A DNA stretch of 44,285 bases from Anaerolineales bacterium UBA6055 (GTDB taxonomy: Bacteria; Chloroflexota; Anaerolineae; Aggregatilineales; Phototrophicaceae): NCBI GenBank assembly GCA_002428985.1, contig DIYL01000006.1, forward strand, positions 1 to 44,285. Direction: 5' to 3'. Positions within the stretch are counted from its first letter, which is position 1; the number at the start of each line of letters is the position of its first letter. The notes under the pieces were generated by a model, which saw only the letters and a list, made by a program, of their open reading frames with translations, made no database searches and was not told the origin of the DNA. The position numbers and the translations under genes are program-made. Below are positions 6,766 to 15,917 of the stretch, piece by piece.

Positions 6766-9357
6766 TTAACTATCCGTAACACCTAACAGAACAACGCGAC
6801 TATTGGCAACATCAGTTACTGCTAAGACACGACCATCAGGACTAAAGGCGATGTCGGTTGTTGAGACCGTAAGTGATGCAGTCGGCGAATCGATATTTAA
6901 CGCATTGACGAAGGTCACGGTTTCTTCACCAGAATAACCACCAGGTGTGGCATTAGTGACCGCCATAAATACTTCTGCTCCTTCAATCACTTGCTCACGG
7001 AATGCAATCTCATTCAGCAAATTCCCCGATTCACGATAGAGTTGGGTATCTTCTTCCATTGCAACCGTGATGCGATAAGCACTATCCCCGTTGTTGTAGA
7101 TAAAATCACCCAATTCAGCGACGGGTGAATCGGTCACAGCACTGAACCCTTGCATATAGACCAACCCTTTCGAGAAATACAACTCGGTGTCGTTTGTGTT
7201 GTAAATCCAGATAGCGGCTTGTTGGTCGATTGAGGTTTCACCAGTTGTCGCAATCCACATATCATCACGACTAAACACAACATCGGTCAGCGGGTATGGA
7301 TAAGCGTAATTAATGCGTAATTCAGATTGTGGTTGCGTTAGTGGCGAGAAGTTGTTCAAATCCCATACTTTGAGTGTCCAGTCTCCACTATCACCTTGGT
7401 TTTCGCTAAGCCCGCTCGATGATGCAAGCAGATAACTATTGTTTGCCCAAGACAGTGCACGGACGGGACTGGTGTGTGTTTGTGTAAGGAAAATACCACC
7501 AAGACTCGCACCATTTTCAAGTTCGACAACATAGATCTGCCCGCTTGCGTTACCAATAGCAAGGAATCGTTCATCACTACTGAATGCAATTGCGGTAGGT
7601 TGTAACGTATCTGGCAAAACAATTTGTGCATTCGCATCTTCAAATGTCGGATAACTGTAGAAGTTAATCGCTCCGGTGGTGCTGACAACCGCTAGTGTTG
7701 AGTTGACAGGTGACCATGCAACTTCAATCGGTGATTCAACTGGAATAGTAGTAATCGTATTGACTGCCGCCGAGTTCGCGCTAGTAATCATCTGGAATGT
7801 GGAGGGATTGACTTCTTGTGATGGCGGTGGTGCTTGTACCACTGGGGTCGGTTGAACACCTTCTTCAATGACATTGCCAGATTCATCAAATGGTTCGACA
7901 TAATAGGCATTCGCGTTGATGTCACTTTCGACTGTCCAACCGACATTGCCGTCTATGTTCACTTGCCACCACACATAGCCCTCATTACATGCTGGTCCAT
8001 CTAGGATTGCATCAAGGGTGCGACCCGGTTGAATTTCACCGATTTGTTCGGATGTAACTGTCGGTTCGGCACGCAGACGATTGGGTGTACTACCTGCCGA
8101 AATACGAGCGTTAGCTGTACCAATTGTAATACGTGGTGTGAGATAACCCGCAAAGGTTGGTGGGCAGAAAAATACAGAGCCACTCCCAACAAATTGTGGA
8201 TCGAGGCGTGGTAAGTTATCACATGAGCCAGACAATTCTAGGACAGTTTTTGAGACCCATCCACGATTGAAGAAAATCCAATCGGTGCTGGTATCTGTGC
8301 CGAGTACTGCGAAATTTTCGTTTGGATAGATTGTCGCAACTTGTGTATCTGATGTACGTGGACCATTGCGGACGTTAGCAAATGTGCCACTTGGGCGCAT
8401 AAAACAACCCGTTGCCGAGCCAACGCTGGCGTTCACAACAGGGATGTTGAAGCAATCCCCTGTGAGTGTCACCGCCGATGAACTCACCCAACCCGAGCTA
8501 ATTTGGAAAAAGCCTGCGCTGGAACTACGTCCAACAACATTGCCTGCACCTGTTTCCGCTTGTGCATTGCTATATGAACCAATTGCGGCTGCATTATTGG
8601 CGGCATTGTCAAACACGGTCACATTGTCGCCGACAATCCGACAAATGCTGTTTTCTAGACGAATAGATGGGGATGTACCTGTGCCATCTAATGGACAGCC
8701 ACTGGCAAAATCAGGTTGGATAACGCCTGCATCAGATGGACAAAGATCGTCAGCATTAGGGACACCATCGCCGTCTGTATCCGTCAAAATTGGGCATCCA
8801 TCAGATTCACTCGCGCCAGCTTGGTCAGGGCAGAAGTCGATACTATTGGCAACACCATCACCGTCGCTATCATCGTCTGTAATTGCTGGACAACCCGAAC
8901 GATCGCCTCCTGCAATACCTGCAACTGACGGGCAAACATCATCAGCATTGAGGACGCCATCACCATCGGTATCGTCAGTTGGGTCGGTATTATTTGCGCC
9001 GACAACCCCAGCTGTCATTCCGGGGAATCGTTCATCGCATAGAACCACCATACTCGCATCAGCCGTTACATAGACCGAGTAGGTATTATCACCATATTCC
9101 ATTTCTACACGGTAGACATCAACCGGATTTGGCAGAGGCACGCCCTCAACCAATACACAGCCCAATGAGGTATTGGTGACATCGTTGATAATATTATGCG
9201 ACCAACCCGTGGCTTCACCTAGGGAAGGTAAATCGGCTTCGGCAACTTGACGTGCCGCATCCACTATGTATTGCGGGGTAACGCCCTGTGCTTGTACGGG
9301 CAATAAAGGGATCACAAACAATGTCAGCAGTAAAATTAGTTTTAAAGGTTGCTTCAT
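6766..9357 (-). CDS. Secreted TSP3-repeat / SH3-like / beta-propeller protein
   Basis: The product has 863 residues from ATG 9357, chosen over an upstream TTG because GGAG lies 6 nt before it and a clean signal peptide follows (MKQPLKL, hydrophobic core, PVQA cleavage site). Residues about 127-222 hold three thrombospondin type-3-like calcium-binding repeats (DTDGDGV...NADD.CP). About 235-500 contain three bacterial SH3-like modules (for example ANVRNGPRTSDTQVATIYPN and LRAEPTVTSEQIGEIQPG). The last 320 or so residues form WD40-like propeller blades (IEVAWSPVNSTLAVVS, PVRALSWANNSYLLASSSG). It should be an exported, Ca-stabilised surface protein binding peptidoglycan or polymers; no enzyme motif is seen. 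It lies 89 bp downstream of the NACHT gene on the same strand, so co-transcription is possible. Confidence 0.82.
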   Translation of the reverse strand: MKQPLKLILLLTLFVIPLLPVQAQGVTPQYIVDAARQVAEADLPSLGEATGWSHNIINDVTNTSLGCVLVEGVPLPNPVDVYRVEMEYGDNTYSVYVTADASMVVLCDERFPGMTAGVVGANNTDPTDDTDGDGVLNADDVCPSVAGIAGGDRSGCPAITDDDSDGDGVANSIDFCPDQAGASESDGCPILTDTDGDGVPNADDLCPSDAGVIQPDFASGCPLDGTGTSPSIRLENSICRIVGDNVTVFDNAANNAAAIGSYSNAQAETGAGNVVGRSSSAGFFQISSGWVSSSAVTLTGDCFNIPVVNASVGSATGCFMRPSGTFANVRNGPRTSDTQVATIYPNENFAVLGTDTSTDWIFFNRGWVSKTVLELSGSCDNLPRLDPQFVGSGSVFFCPPTFAGYLTPRITIGTANARISAGSTPNRLRAEPTVTSEQIGEIQPGRTLDAILDGPACNEGYVWWQVNIDGNVGWTVESDINANAYYVEPFDESGNVIEEGVQPTPVVQAPPPSQEVNPSTFQMITSANSAAVNTITTIPVESPIEVAWSPVNSTLAVVSTTGAINFYSYPTFEDANAQIVLPDTLQPTAIAFSSDERFLAIGNASGQIYVVELENGASLGGIFLTQTHTSPVRALSWANNSYLLASSSGLSENQGDSGDWTLKVWDLNNFSPLTQPQSELRINYAYPYPLTDVVFSRDDMWIATTGETSIDQQAAIWIYNTNDTELYFSKGLVYMQGFSAVTDSPVAELGDFIYNNGDSAYRITVAMEEDTQLYRESGNLLNEIAFREQVIEGAEVFMAVTNATPGGYSGEETVTFVNALNIDSPTASLTVSTTDIAFSPDGRVLAVTDVANSRVVLLGVTDS

Positions 9358-9446
9358 TAACGACTCCAATCCATTTGTCAAAATAGAGCCATTATTGTAA
9401 CAAATTTCGTTACTTCTGTTCTATGGGATGTTTTGGCTATACTAAC

Positions 9447-11369
9447 TTATGTATCGGAATAATCCTTCGCATAAGTACGTTCCCACTCATCAGCAAAATA
9501 ATCGAGTATGTAACGATGACTAAACAGCGCACTACCACCCACACGACGCATAATTCTGCATTCGGTTACTTCTTCGATAAATATGTCAAATCGACGAGGA
9601 GCTAATCTGTTAGAATGTAGTGCAATTCTTAAAATAATATGTTTAATGACATCACCTATTCCACCAAATAGCGATATGCTAAGTGTATCAAAAAAACCTT
9701 GATTTATTCGATTTCTTTGTGTGATGTCACTTTCACCACGTAGTGCAGATAATAACCCATAAATTAGTGCTCTAAATAACATATAGACTATATAAAAAAT
9801 TAAAACCACGAAAAATAAAGTAATACCAGCAGATGTATTTTCTAGTAATCCAAAAGCAAATCCGATAATTAATGCTGCAGTGAATCTAAAGATTAATTCT
9901 GTGACGAGGCGTGTATTTAAATCTTTTATAAAATCTTGTTTAAATCTTGTATATGAAAATGTAAGTTTTTGTTCGAGATTAATAGGATTACTGATAACTG
10001 TTTTAGACAATAATATATTAGATAACTCTTGCAAAGATGGTTTCGAGACAATCTCAAAATACCTATGAAGTTTTTGAATGTTTTTCGGATTTGGATGCCA
10101 GTCAATCTGTAACATCTCAACGTAGAATTGGGTTTGTTCCAATCTATATAAATTTATTCCAATCCATGCTAAATAACGCAAGATGTCTTCATTAGGTAAA
10201 CTTGGTTCGTTACGATTTTGTAACTGCCTTCTTATGTAGGGCTCAATCACAAGTTTCTGGATTTTTTCTTTAGGTGTTCCATCGACTAAATCACCTGAAA
10301 ATGCATCATTGTGACGATAGGTTGTAATCAAAATGTTGTAAAAGAGTGGTTGGTTGACATCTTTCCATACTTCGTGATCTTGGAGTAAGGTATCATAAAT
10401 TGAATTTGCAGTATTTTTAGATTTGATGTGAGTCTCTAGTAACTTCTTAGCATCAATTTTGTTAAGCGGTTGTAATTCGATTGCATTATGGGTTTTGAGT
10501 TTGTCGCTTAATTCATCGTATTCAGCAATGCGACTACAAACCACTACTTGACGTGTTTTTAGTTCAAGAAAAACATTAATTGCATTCAAACAACCATCAC
10601 GGTGAGTCTTAGCAACTTCGTCTAAACCATCGAACAAATAAATTAAACTATCATTATCCATCCAGCTCTCTGCAAGTTTTTTCTCAACACCATAATTACG
10701 TTTAAATTCGTGAATCAACCACTCTCCTATTGATAATTTTTGGACTGCCCATGATGATAAGTTAAATACGACAGGAACACTTTTAAGAGAATCGGTACGG
10801 GCTTCTGCTAGCAATTGTTGCGCTAATTGCAACATCAAGACAGTTTTTCCACTACCCGGCGCACCTAAAATCAATAGTTTGCTACCAATATCTTTAAATG
10901 TCTGAGCAATTATCCGACTGGCATCATGCAATGTTTCCTTTTGCTGTCCTCGACGGAGAATTGGGCGCATCAAAGATTGTAGGAGACCCAGCTTTTCTTT
11001 TTCTAGCTCAGGTACTAGGTAATTTGGATTCGAGATATTTCCAGCACGTTGAGGACTCGTTTGTACTTCCAACCCAAACTGCGCATCACGCAACGCATCA
11101 TTTAACACACCTTCAATCCAGTTGTTCTGCACAATATCAATTAGTGTCTCGCGAGGGGTCTTTGCTTGTATCACGCTCGCATCTTGTTTTGATTCGCGAG
11201 TTAGTAGCCATCCAGCGATACTTGCAATCACACCTACAATAACTAGGGCTGGTTCAGATGCTTCATGATAAAGTTCAATCCATCCCATTTCGTCCGCAAA
11301 CCATGACACAGCAATCAACAATGTTGCCGAGCCAAAAAATATTGATAGTAAAAATTTTAACTTTGACAC
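9447..11369 (-). CDS. Membrane-anchored NACHT-domain STAND NTPase
   Basis: The 640-residue protein has two hydrophobic helices at the N-terminus (about 8-25 and 41-56). A NACHT NTPase core follows, with Walker A GAPGSGKT at 169-176 and the NACHT-type Walker B IYLFDGLDE at 243-251. Two further membrane helices lie at about 494-535. The C-terminus carries RRVGGSALFSHRYILDYFAD, a conserved ending in bacterial membrane NACHT proteins. Bacterial NACHTs are signal-transduction ATPases that oligomerise on ligand sensing, and several act in antiphage immunity. No separate effector or sensor domain is recognisable here, so the membrane segments may be the output. The start is GTG with AGGA 7 nt upstream. 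The gene is AT-rich relative to neighbours, consistent with transfer. Confidence 0.87.
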   Translation of the reverse strand: MSKLKFLLSIFFGSATLLIAVSWFADEMGWIELYHEASEPALVIVGVIASIAGWLLTRESKQDASVIQAKTPRETLIDIVQNNWIEGVLNDALRDAQFGLEVQTSPQRAGNISNPNYLVPELEKEKLGLLQSLMRPILRRGQQKETLHDASRIIAQTFKDIGSKLLILGAPGSGKTVLMLQLAQQLLAEARTDSLKSVPVVFNLSSWAVQKLSIGEWLIHEFKRNYGVEKKLAESWMDNDSLIYLFDGLDEVAKTHRDGCLNAINVFLELKTRQVVVCSRIAEYDELSDKLKTHNAIELQPLNKIDAKKLLETHIKSKNTANSIYDTLLQDHEVWKDVNQPLFYNILITTYRHNDAFSGDLVDGTPKEKIQKLVIEPYIRRQLQNRNEPSLPNEDILRYLAWIGINLYRLEQTQFYVEMLQIDWHPNPKNIQKLHRYFEIVSKPSLQELSNILLSKTVISNPINLEQKLTFSYTRFKQDFIKDLNTRLVTELIFRFTAALIIGFAFGLLENTSAGITLFFVVLIFYIVYMLFRALIYGLLSALRGESDITQRNRINQGFFDTLSISLFGGIGDVIKHIILRIALHSNRLAPRRFDIFIEEVTECRIMRRVGGSALFSHRYILDYFADEWERTYAKDYSDT

Positions 11370-11782
11370 CTGTATATCCTAGTTTGTGTTGGGTTTCTTT
11401 AAGTATACAGTTTCGCTAAGATTTACAAAAGCAACAGGACAATTAGTGTATAACCCTCACGTAATATGCACCAGGCATACGTAAAATGAGAAATTACACT
11501 GTTTTTCATAAGCCCAACAAAAAACAGTATCAAGATTGCCGGTTGCAGAATTTATCAATTGCTAAATCGTGTCAATATGAGTATTACCATCAAAAACATT
11601 AGAATCAGAGAAATTTCACAATTGTCTGTGTATATACAGACTGCATTATAGCTTTGTTGTATAGGGTGTTTTCTGACGGATGCACCCCAAAAGCTGACTC
11701 GTCAATTTAACGGTGCGCTGGTAAAGTATAAGCGTTTTGCAAAAATCAAGATTATACAAATTTGGATTCACTGGATTTCCTA
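11370..11782. other. Intergenic region between divergent NACHT and M23 genes
   Basis: These 413 bp hold no credible gene. They must contain the divergent promoters of the NACHT and M23 genes. The one structured element I see is a near-palindrome GTCTGTGTATATACAGAC at 11624-11641 (16 of 18 positions symmetric), a possible operator. No terminator or RNA gene is evident. Confidence 0.5.
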
Positions 11783-13045
11783 ATGACACAATCCTTTAAC
11801 TTAGATGACACTCAACCTAATATCATTTCACCACATGCCGAGGATAAAATCCCAACATGGCGAAGGGCACTGGGACTATTGAGTTTGTTGGGGGCAGTTG
11901 CACTCACAATTGCTACTATTTTTTTGGTGTTAACCGCGCCAACTACGAATCCGTCACCTCAGCCAGATGCGGATGCTGTCGCACAAGCTGTCACCGAAAC
12001 AGCGACCGATGTGCCAACCGATGCACCACCAACGGATCTCCCCCTAACTGATGCACCTGTTGAGGATGTACAGCAAGACACCGCTGAGCAAGCAACACTT
12101 GTTGAAGAACTACCCACATTAAGCGCAGAAAAAATCAATCTACTACTGGCAACACCGATTCAACCCGCCGATGAAGACGTTGTACAAGAAACAACTGGCT
12201 TGAGCTTTGACCCCTTCACGATTATTCCAAATCGATCACGCTCACAAATGTCGAGTTACACTGTAGCGCGTGGGGATACAATTGATGCGATTTCTGACCG
12301 TTTTGGTATCACCCGTGAATCTATCGCATGGTGTAATGATTACCGTCTGGCGTTGGTATTGCGCCCCGGCGATGTGGTTAATATCCCACCAACCGATGGT
12401 GCATGTCATACTGTACTTGCGAGTCAGGGTTTAGATATTACAGCTATCGCCTCTCAATATAACGTCGATGATCCTTATGCCATTATTGATGCACCAACCA
12501 ACAGTTTACCGGACATTTCACCCGATACCTTGCTCCCCAGTGGAACCCGTTTATTTATCCCAGGTGGCGAAGGACCAATCATTACATGGGACGCGCCTGT
12601 AGAACAAGATTCGTCCGGTAACGTGATCGCGTTCGCGCCGGGTCAAGCAGGGAGTTGTGGTGCCGTGGCAGGTGGCGGCTCAGCATGGTCGAACCCGTTA
12701 CCCAATGGCACATTTATGCGCGGTTTTTATGCCGGACATAGTGGACTTGATCTATCTGCACCGCAAGGCACACCAATTCTAGCAGCCAACAGTGGCCCAA
12801 TCTTATATGCAGGTTGGAATAGTTGGGGTTATGGCAACACGGTTGTGATTGGTCACGGTCCGTTTTCAACACTATATGGTCACATGAGCAGTCTCGCGGT
12901 GGCATGTGGTAATACAGTATCAGCAGGGCAAGTTATTGGATATGTCGGTAGTACAGGGAATTCATCGGGTCCGCATCTTCACTTTGAAATCCGCTTCCAA
13001 AATCAACCACAAGACCCATCACAAACACCGGGAATTGGTTGGTAG
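11783..13045 (+). CDS. LysM + M23 peptidase (LytM-type) cell-wall endopeptidase, membrane-anchored
   Basis: The product has 420 residues from ATG 11783; a TTG at 11762 in frame is less likely. It has a short cytoplasmic N-terminus, one membrane helix (about 29-51) and an Asp/Thr/Pro-rich spacer. A LysM domain follows (YTVARGDTIDAISDRFGITR at 159-178), then a second diverged LysM-like segment (about 208-261). The C-terminal M23 domain keeps the whole zinc site: His319 and Asp323 in GHSGLD, His367 in YGHM, and His398/His400 in HLHFE. It is therefore expected to be a catalytically active metallopeptidase that cuts peptide cross-links of peptidoglycan outside the membrane, in wall remodelling or division. 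The gene is alone and convergent with map. Confidence 0.9.
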   Translation: MTQSFNLDDTQPNIISPHAEDKIPTWRRALGLLSLLGAVALTIATIFLVLTAPTTNPSPQPDADAVAQAVTETATDVPTDAPPTDLPLTDAPVEDVQQDTAEQATLVEELPTLSAEKINLLLATPIQPADEDVVQETTGLSFDPFTIIPNRSRSQMSSYTVARGDTIDAISDRFGITRESIAWCNDYRLALVLRPGDVVNIPPTDGACHTVLASQGLDITAIASQYNVDDPYAIIDAPTNSLPDISPDTLLPSGTRLFIPGGEGPIITWDAPVEQDSSGNVIAFAPGQAGSCGAVAGGGSAWSNPLPNGTFMRGFYAGHSGLDLSAPQGTPILAANSGPILYAGWNSWGYGNTVVIGHGPFSTLYGHMSSLAVACGNTVSAGQVIGYVGSTGNSSGPHLHFEIRFQNQPQDPSQTPGIGW

Positions 13046-13327
13046 CTTCGTCTTAGACACATTTTCAGGGGATGGCATTGACCGTTCCCATAGCTCGTAA
13101 ACCTTATGAGTCTTGATTGCAAATATTTATTCAGTAATTCACAGAGTATCAAAGCATTCTCTATTGTGATACAGAAACACATTGTGGGAACTTATGTGAA
13201 CCTCTTCAGCAGGTTTACCAATATCGAGTAGCCTGTTGGTTTTCAACCACAGGTGATTCACACAGATTGAAAGTGTTGAGGTAAATGCTATTTGCTTTGA
13301 ACGCTACCATCCCCTTGGCATCAATTG

Positions 13328-14089
13328 CTAGACATAGCCCCCATCGACTTGTGTTGCCAGAATGGGATTATCTCCATTGATAATGACAGTATGTTCAAAT
13401 TGGGCTGATAGACTCCCGTCCACTGTCCGTAATGTCCATCCATCATCTTCGGTTTTGATGCGTCCGCGCCCTGTATTGAGGAATGGCTCGAGTGTAATCA
13501 CCATACCATCTTCAAGTACATCTTTATTGCGTTTGTTGTAGTAATTTGGGATTGAAGGTTTTTCGTGGATATGTCGCCCGACACCATGCCCACCCAATTC
13601 ACGTAGGGTACGGTATCCATTACGCTTTGCAAATTTTTCAACGGCTTTGCCAATCGCGTTGGCTTGTTGACCGGGGCGTGCCATATCAATTGATAGATAT
13701 AATGCTTTACGCGTAGAATCCAAGAGATGTTCTAGTTCAGGGCGTGATGGTGGTACGATAACCGATGCGCCTGTATCGCCCCAATAGCCATCCAAGACCG
13801 CTGATACATCGACATTCAGTAAATCACCCGCTTGAATAATCCGATCCTCACGTGGGATGCCATGTGCGGCTTCATCATTCAAGCTAATGCAAGTATAACC
13901 GGGGAATTTGTATGCGGTAATTGGGGCAGATGCTGCACCATGTTGTTGCAAAAATTCACGCCCAATATCATCAAGATGTTTGGTGCTCATACCCGGTTCA
14001 GCCGAGTCCAACATCAATTTGAGTGTTAAACCGCACAGCTCACCTATCTGTTTGATGCCCCTCAGGTCTTTATCATTTTGGATTTGCAT
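13328..14089 (-). CDS. map: Type I methionine aminopeptidase
   Basis: The 253-residue enzyme removes the N-terminal methionine from nascent proteins in the cytoplasm. All five metal ligands are present (Asp94, Asp105, His168, Glu201, Glu232), as is His76 of AAHGIP; each lies exactly three positions before its E. coli counterpart. The motifs GGHGVGRHIHEKP, ITLEPFL and QFEHT are intact. ATG 14089 is chosen over a TTG at 14104 because AAGGT lies 5 nt upstream. Unlike many bacteria, where map sits in the ribosomal protein operon beside adk or secY, here it lies at the end of a minus-strand group with two FHA genes. It may be a second copy with another in the ribosomal cluster, which this window cannot show. 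Confidence 0.95.
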   Translation of the reverse strand: MQIQNDKDLRGIKQIGELCGLTLKLMLDSAEPGMSTKHLDDIGREFLQQHGAASAPITAYKFPGYTCISLNDEAAHGIPREDRIIQAGDLLNVDVSAVLDGYWGDTGASVIVPPSRPELEHLLDSTRKALYLSIDMARPGQQANAIGKAVEKFAKRNGYRTLRELGGHGVGRHIHEKPSIPNYYNKRNKDVLEDGMVITLEPFLNTGRGRIKTEDDGWTLRTVDGSLSAQFEHTVIINGDNPILATQVDGGYV

Positions 14090-14187
14090 ATCGTACCTTA
14101 TCAATTACGGACAGTATCTCTGCATTGTAACAAATCGCATAGCTATAGGTGAGGGTAGCCCAAATAAGCAATCTATTAGCGTGATCG

Positions 14188-14679
14188 TTAGCCATCGTAA
14201 AAGATGCGTATAACTAAACGTCCCAAACGAATTTCGTCGCCACTGGTCAATGTATAAGGGGCTTGCGGTGTTAAGCGTTCACCATTAACAAAAGTCCCAT
14301 TATAGCTATCCAAGTCGGTGATAGTTGGGGGGTGTATTTCTGCATCTAAAGCAATATGTTCACGGGATACGCCAAGGTCCTGTGCATCAAATGGTTCTAA
14401 ATCAATATCCGGTACAACTGTTTTATCATCCACATCTTCACGCCCAAAGATAATTTGCCCCAAACGCGATATAGCAATGGGTTCCGGTGCGTGACGTATG
14501 TAAACGACAATTGGATTGGAGCTAGGCATTGTTTTACTAATTTGTAGCATCCGTTCACGGTCATTATCCAGTTGTTTGGTTGAGACTTTTTCCAGTAGTG
14601 CCGTGTATAAATCATTATTGCAGTATTCACAAACAATGACACCGGGGCGATTTTGTTTTGTACAGACGGGACATTTCAT
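14188..14679 (-). CDS. Zinc-ribbon + FHA domain protein
   Basis: The product has 163 residues from ATG 14679, with AGGAG 11 nt upstream. The N-terminus is a four-cysteine zinc ribbon (CPVCTKQNRPGVIVCEYC). The C-terminal half is a forkhead-associated domain with the three landmark motifs: FGRED, SREH, and NGTFVNG. FHA domains bind phosphothreonine peptides, so this is a reader for Ser/Thr kinases such as those encoded at 2-2680 and 25815-30227. No catalytic domain is present, so it is probably an adaptor. The neighbours on the same strand are another FHA protein 131 bp upstream and map 98 bp downstream. Confidence 0.88.
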   Translation of the reverse strand: MKCPVCTKQNRPGVIVCEYCNNDLYTALLEKVSTKQLDNDRERMLQISKTMPSSNPIVVYIRHAPEPIAISRLGQIIFGREDVDDKTVVPDIDLEPFDAQDLGVSREHIALDAEIHPPTITDLDSYNGTFVNGERLTPQAPYTLTSGDEIRLGRLVIRIFYDG

Positions 14680-14810
14680 TGCGCTATGTTCTCCTAAATA
14701 GTCACCTCTACTTTTATTGTACGCATAAACATCGCGTACGAACATTAAGTTCAATTACGCTGAGCTAATCTGACAGGTTAAATATAAAATTTGGGGTTAT
14801 TCTAAGCGGA

Positions 14811-15239
14811 TTACGTCTCTTTAATATAGAGCTTCGCGGGTAAACGACCAAATTCAATACGATCACCATGCGCGACTTCATAGACATGATGGGCTGTCAA
14901 GCGATCTCCATTTAACCATGTGCCGTTGGTGCTCGCCAAATCGCGCAAGAATAGGCGTGATCCAGCTCGTTCGAAGCGTGCATGAGTTCGGGAGACACCA
15001 AATTCAAATCCATTGAAAGGAGCGAGATTGATAGAAACTGGTTCATTTGGGTAATCGGACTTGCGCCCAATGGTAACTGTGGTTTTATCCGGTGGTAGAG
15101 GAAATTCAAACAACCCACCGCCATTTTCTAGCATCAACTGACAACTTGTGACAATATCTGTAAAGACACGTTTACTTTTTGCCTGTGTTGGTGGTTTATA
15201 ATCACTGGGTACAATACCCAAAGTTGATCTTTCGTCCAT
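14811..15239 (-). CDS. FHA domain protein
   Basis: The 142-residue protein is almost entirely one FHA domain after a short basic N-terminal tail. Landmarks are IGRKSD, SRTHARFE and the STNGTWLNGDRL loop. The start at 15239 has a good GAGGA site 6 nt upstream, better than upstream in-frame codons. As a stand-alone phosphothreonine-binding module it would act as an adaptor in kinase signalling. It shares the general layout of the next gene but lacks its zinc ribbon, consistent with an old tandem duplication. Confidence 0.87.
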   Translation of the reverse strand: MDERSTLGIVPSDYKPPTQAKSKRVFTDIVTSCQLMLENGGGLFEFPLPPDKTTVTIGRKSDYPNEPVSINLAPFNGFEFGVSRTHARFERAGSRLFLRDLASTNGTWLNGDRLTAHHVYEVAHGDRIEFGRLPAKLYIKET

Positions 15240-15401
15240 ACCGATTCCTCTATATACCCCGTTAGCATAACGTAACACAGTTTCATATTTGTAATCAATA
15301 TTAAACTGTGAAACCTTATCAAATCTTTATCACTACACTACACTATTTTTGTGAAATGTAATGTAGTGAAATAATTACAGTTGTAAAATTTTGGTGAAAT
15401 A

Positions 15402-15785
15402 TCAGCAAGTCGAATGAATTAATGCGCCAACAGGTTGACCTGCTTCGGTCAATTGATTATATTTTTTGATTGCCTCTTCAGTTTGTAACACAAATACCTC
15501 AATCCCTTTATCGTCAAGATATTGCAAGGTTTCTTTCTTTGTTTTTAGGCGCAACTGAACCCCTTTAGATAGCACAATCACCTGCGCTCCATTTGTTATG
15601 AGTTCGTCAACATCGGCTGGTTGGATACCGGGGACGTGACGTGTGCCTGTTTCTGCCCAATCCCATTCTCGTGCGCCACCAGGGTATAATTTCACATCGC
15701 GAAATGGCGCATCATAACCGTCAATTTCTAGTTTTCCCCACTTAAAGAACGTAATTTTTGGTGATACTTTGGTCTGGTCAGACAT
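15402..15785 (-). CDS. Mth938-like domain protein (DUF498 / NDUFAF3-AAMDC superfamily)
   Basis: The 127-residue protein matches the Mth938 fold pattern: an N-terminal beta segment (ITFFKWGKLEIDGYDAPFRD), then GARE WDW, and the core 'ITNGAQVIVLSKGVQLRLKT' followed by EVFVLQTEEAIKKYNQL. The family includes human AAMDC and the complex I assembly factor NDUFAF3; the bacterial role is not established and no catalytic residues are known. GGGGAACTAC precedes the ATG. It sits at the head of the minus-strand cluster with the two FHA genes and map, and is divergent from the membrane protein at 15918. Confidence 0.8.
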   Translation of the reverse strand: MSDQTKVSPKITFFKWGKLEIDGYDAPFRDVKLYPGGAREWDWAETGTRHVPGIQPADVDELITNGAQVIVLSKGVQLRLKTKKETLQYLDDKGIEVFVLQTEEAIKKYNQLTEAGQPVGALIHSTC

Positions 15786-15917
15786 GTAGTTCCCCTTTTT
15801 TCAAGTTGACAGTATACATCTATAGTCTACTACACATGCAAAAGGCGATTGTACTCAATCGAAATAGCAAGTGATAAAATAGAAAAATATAGATTAACCC
15901 AAACATGAGGCAATCAC

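Noticed and set aside
7350..7370. GTTCAAATCC, resembling a tRNA T-loop
   Set aside because: It lies inside the propeller-coding region, with no acceptor stem or D/anticodon arms around it.
8366..9073. 235-residue Pro/Ser/Thr-rich frame on the plus strand
   Set aside because: It is antisense to the TSP3/SH3 part of the secreted protein; the periodic text mirrors the DTDGDGV repeats and there is no ribosome site.
15849..15880. Possible promoter TTGTAC ... GATAAA/TAAAAT before the 7TM orphan
   Set aside because: Spacing is 18 or 20 nt depending on the -10 chosen and neither choice is close enough to consensus to report as a feature.
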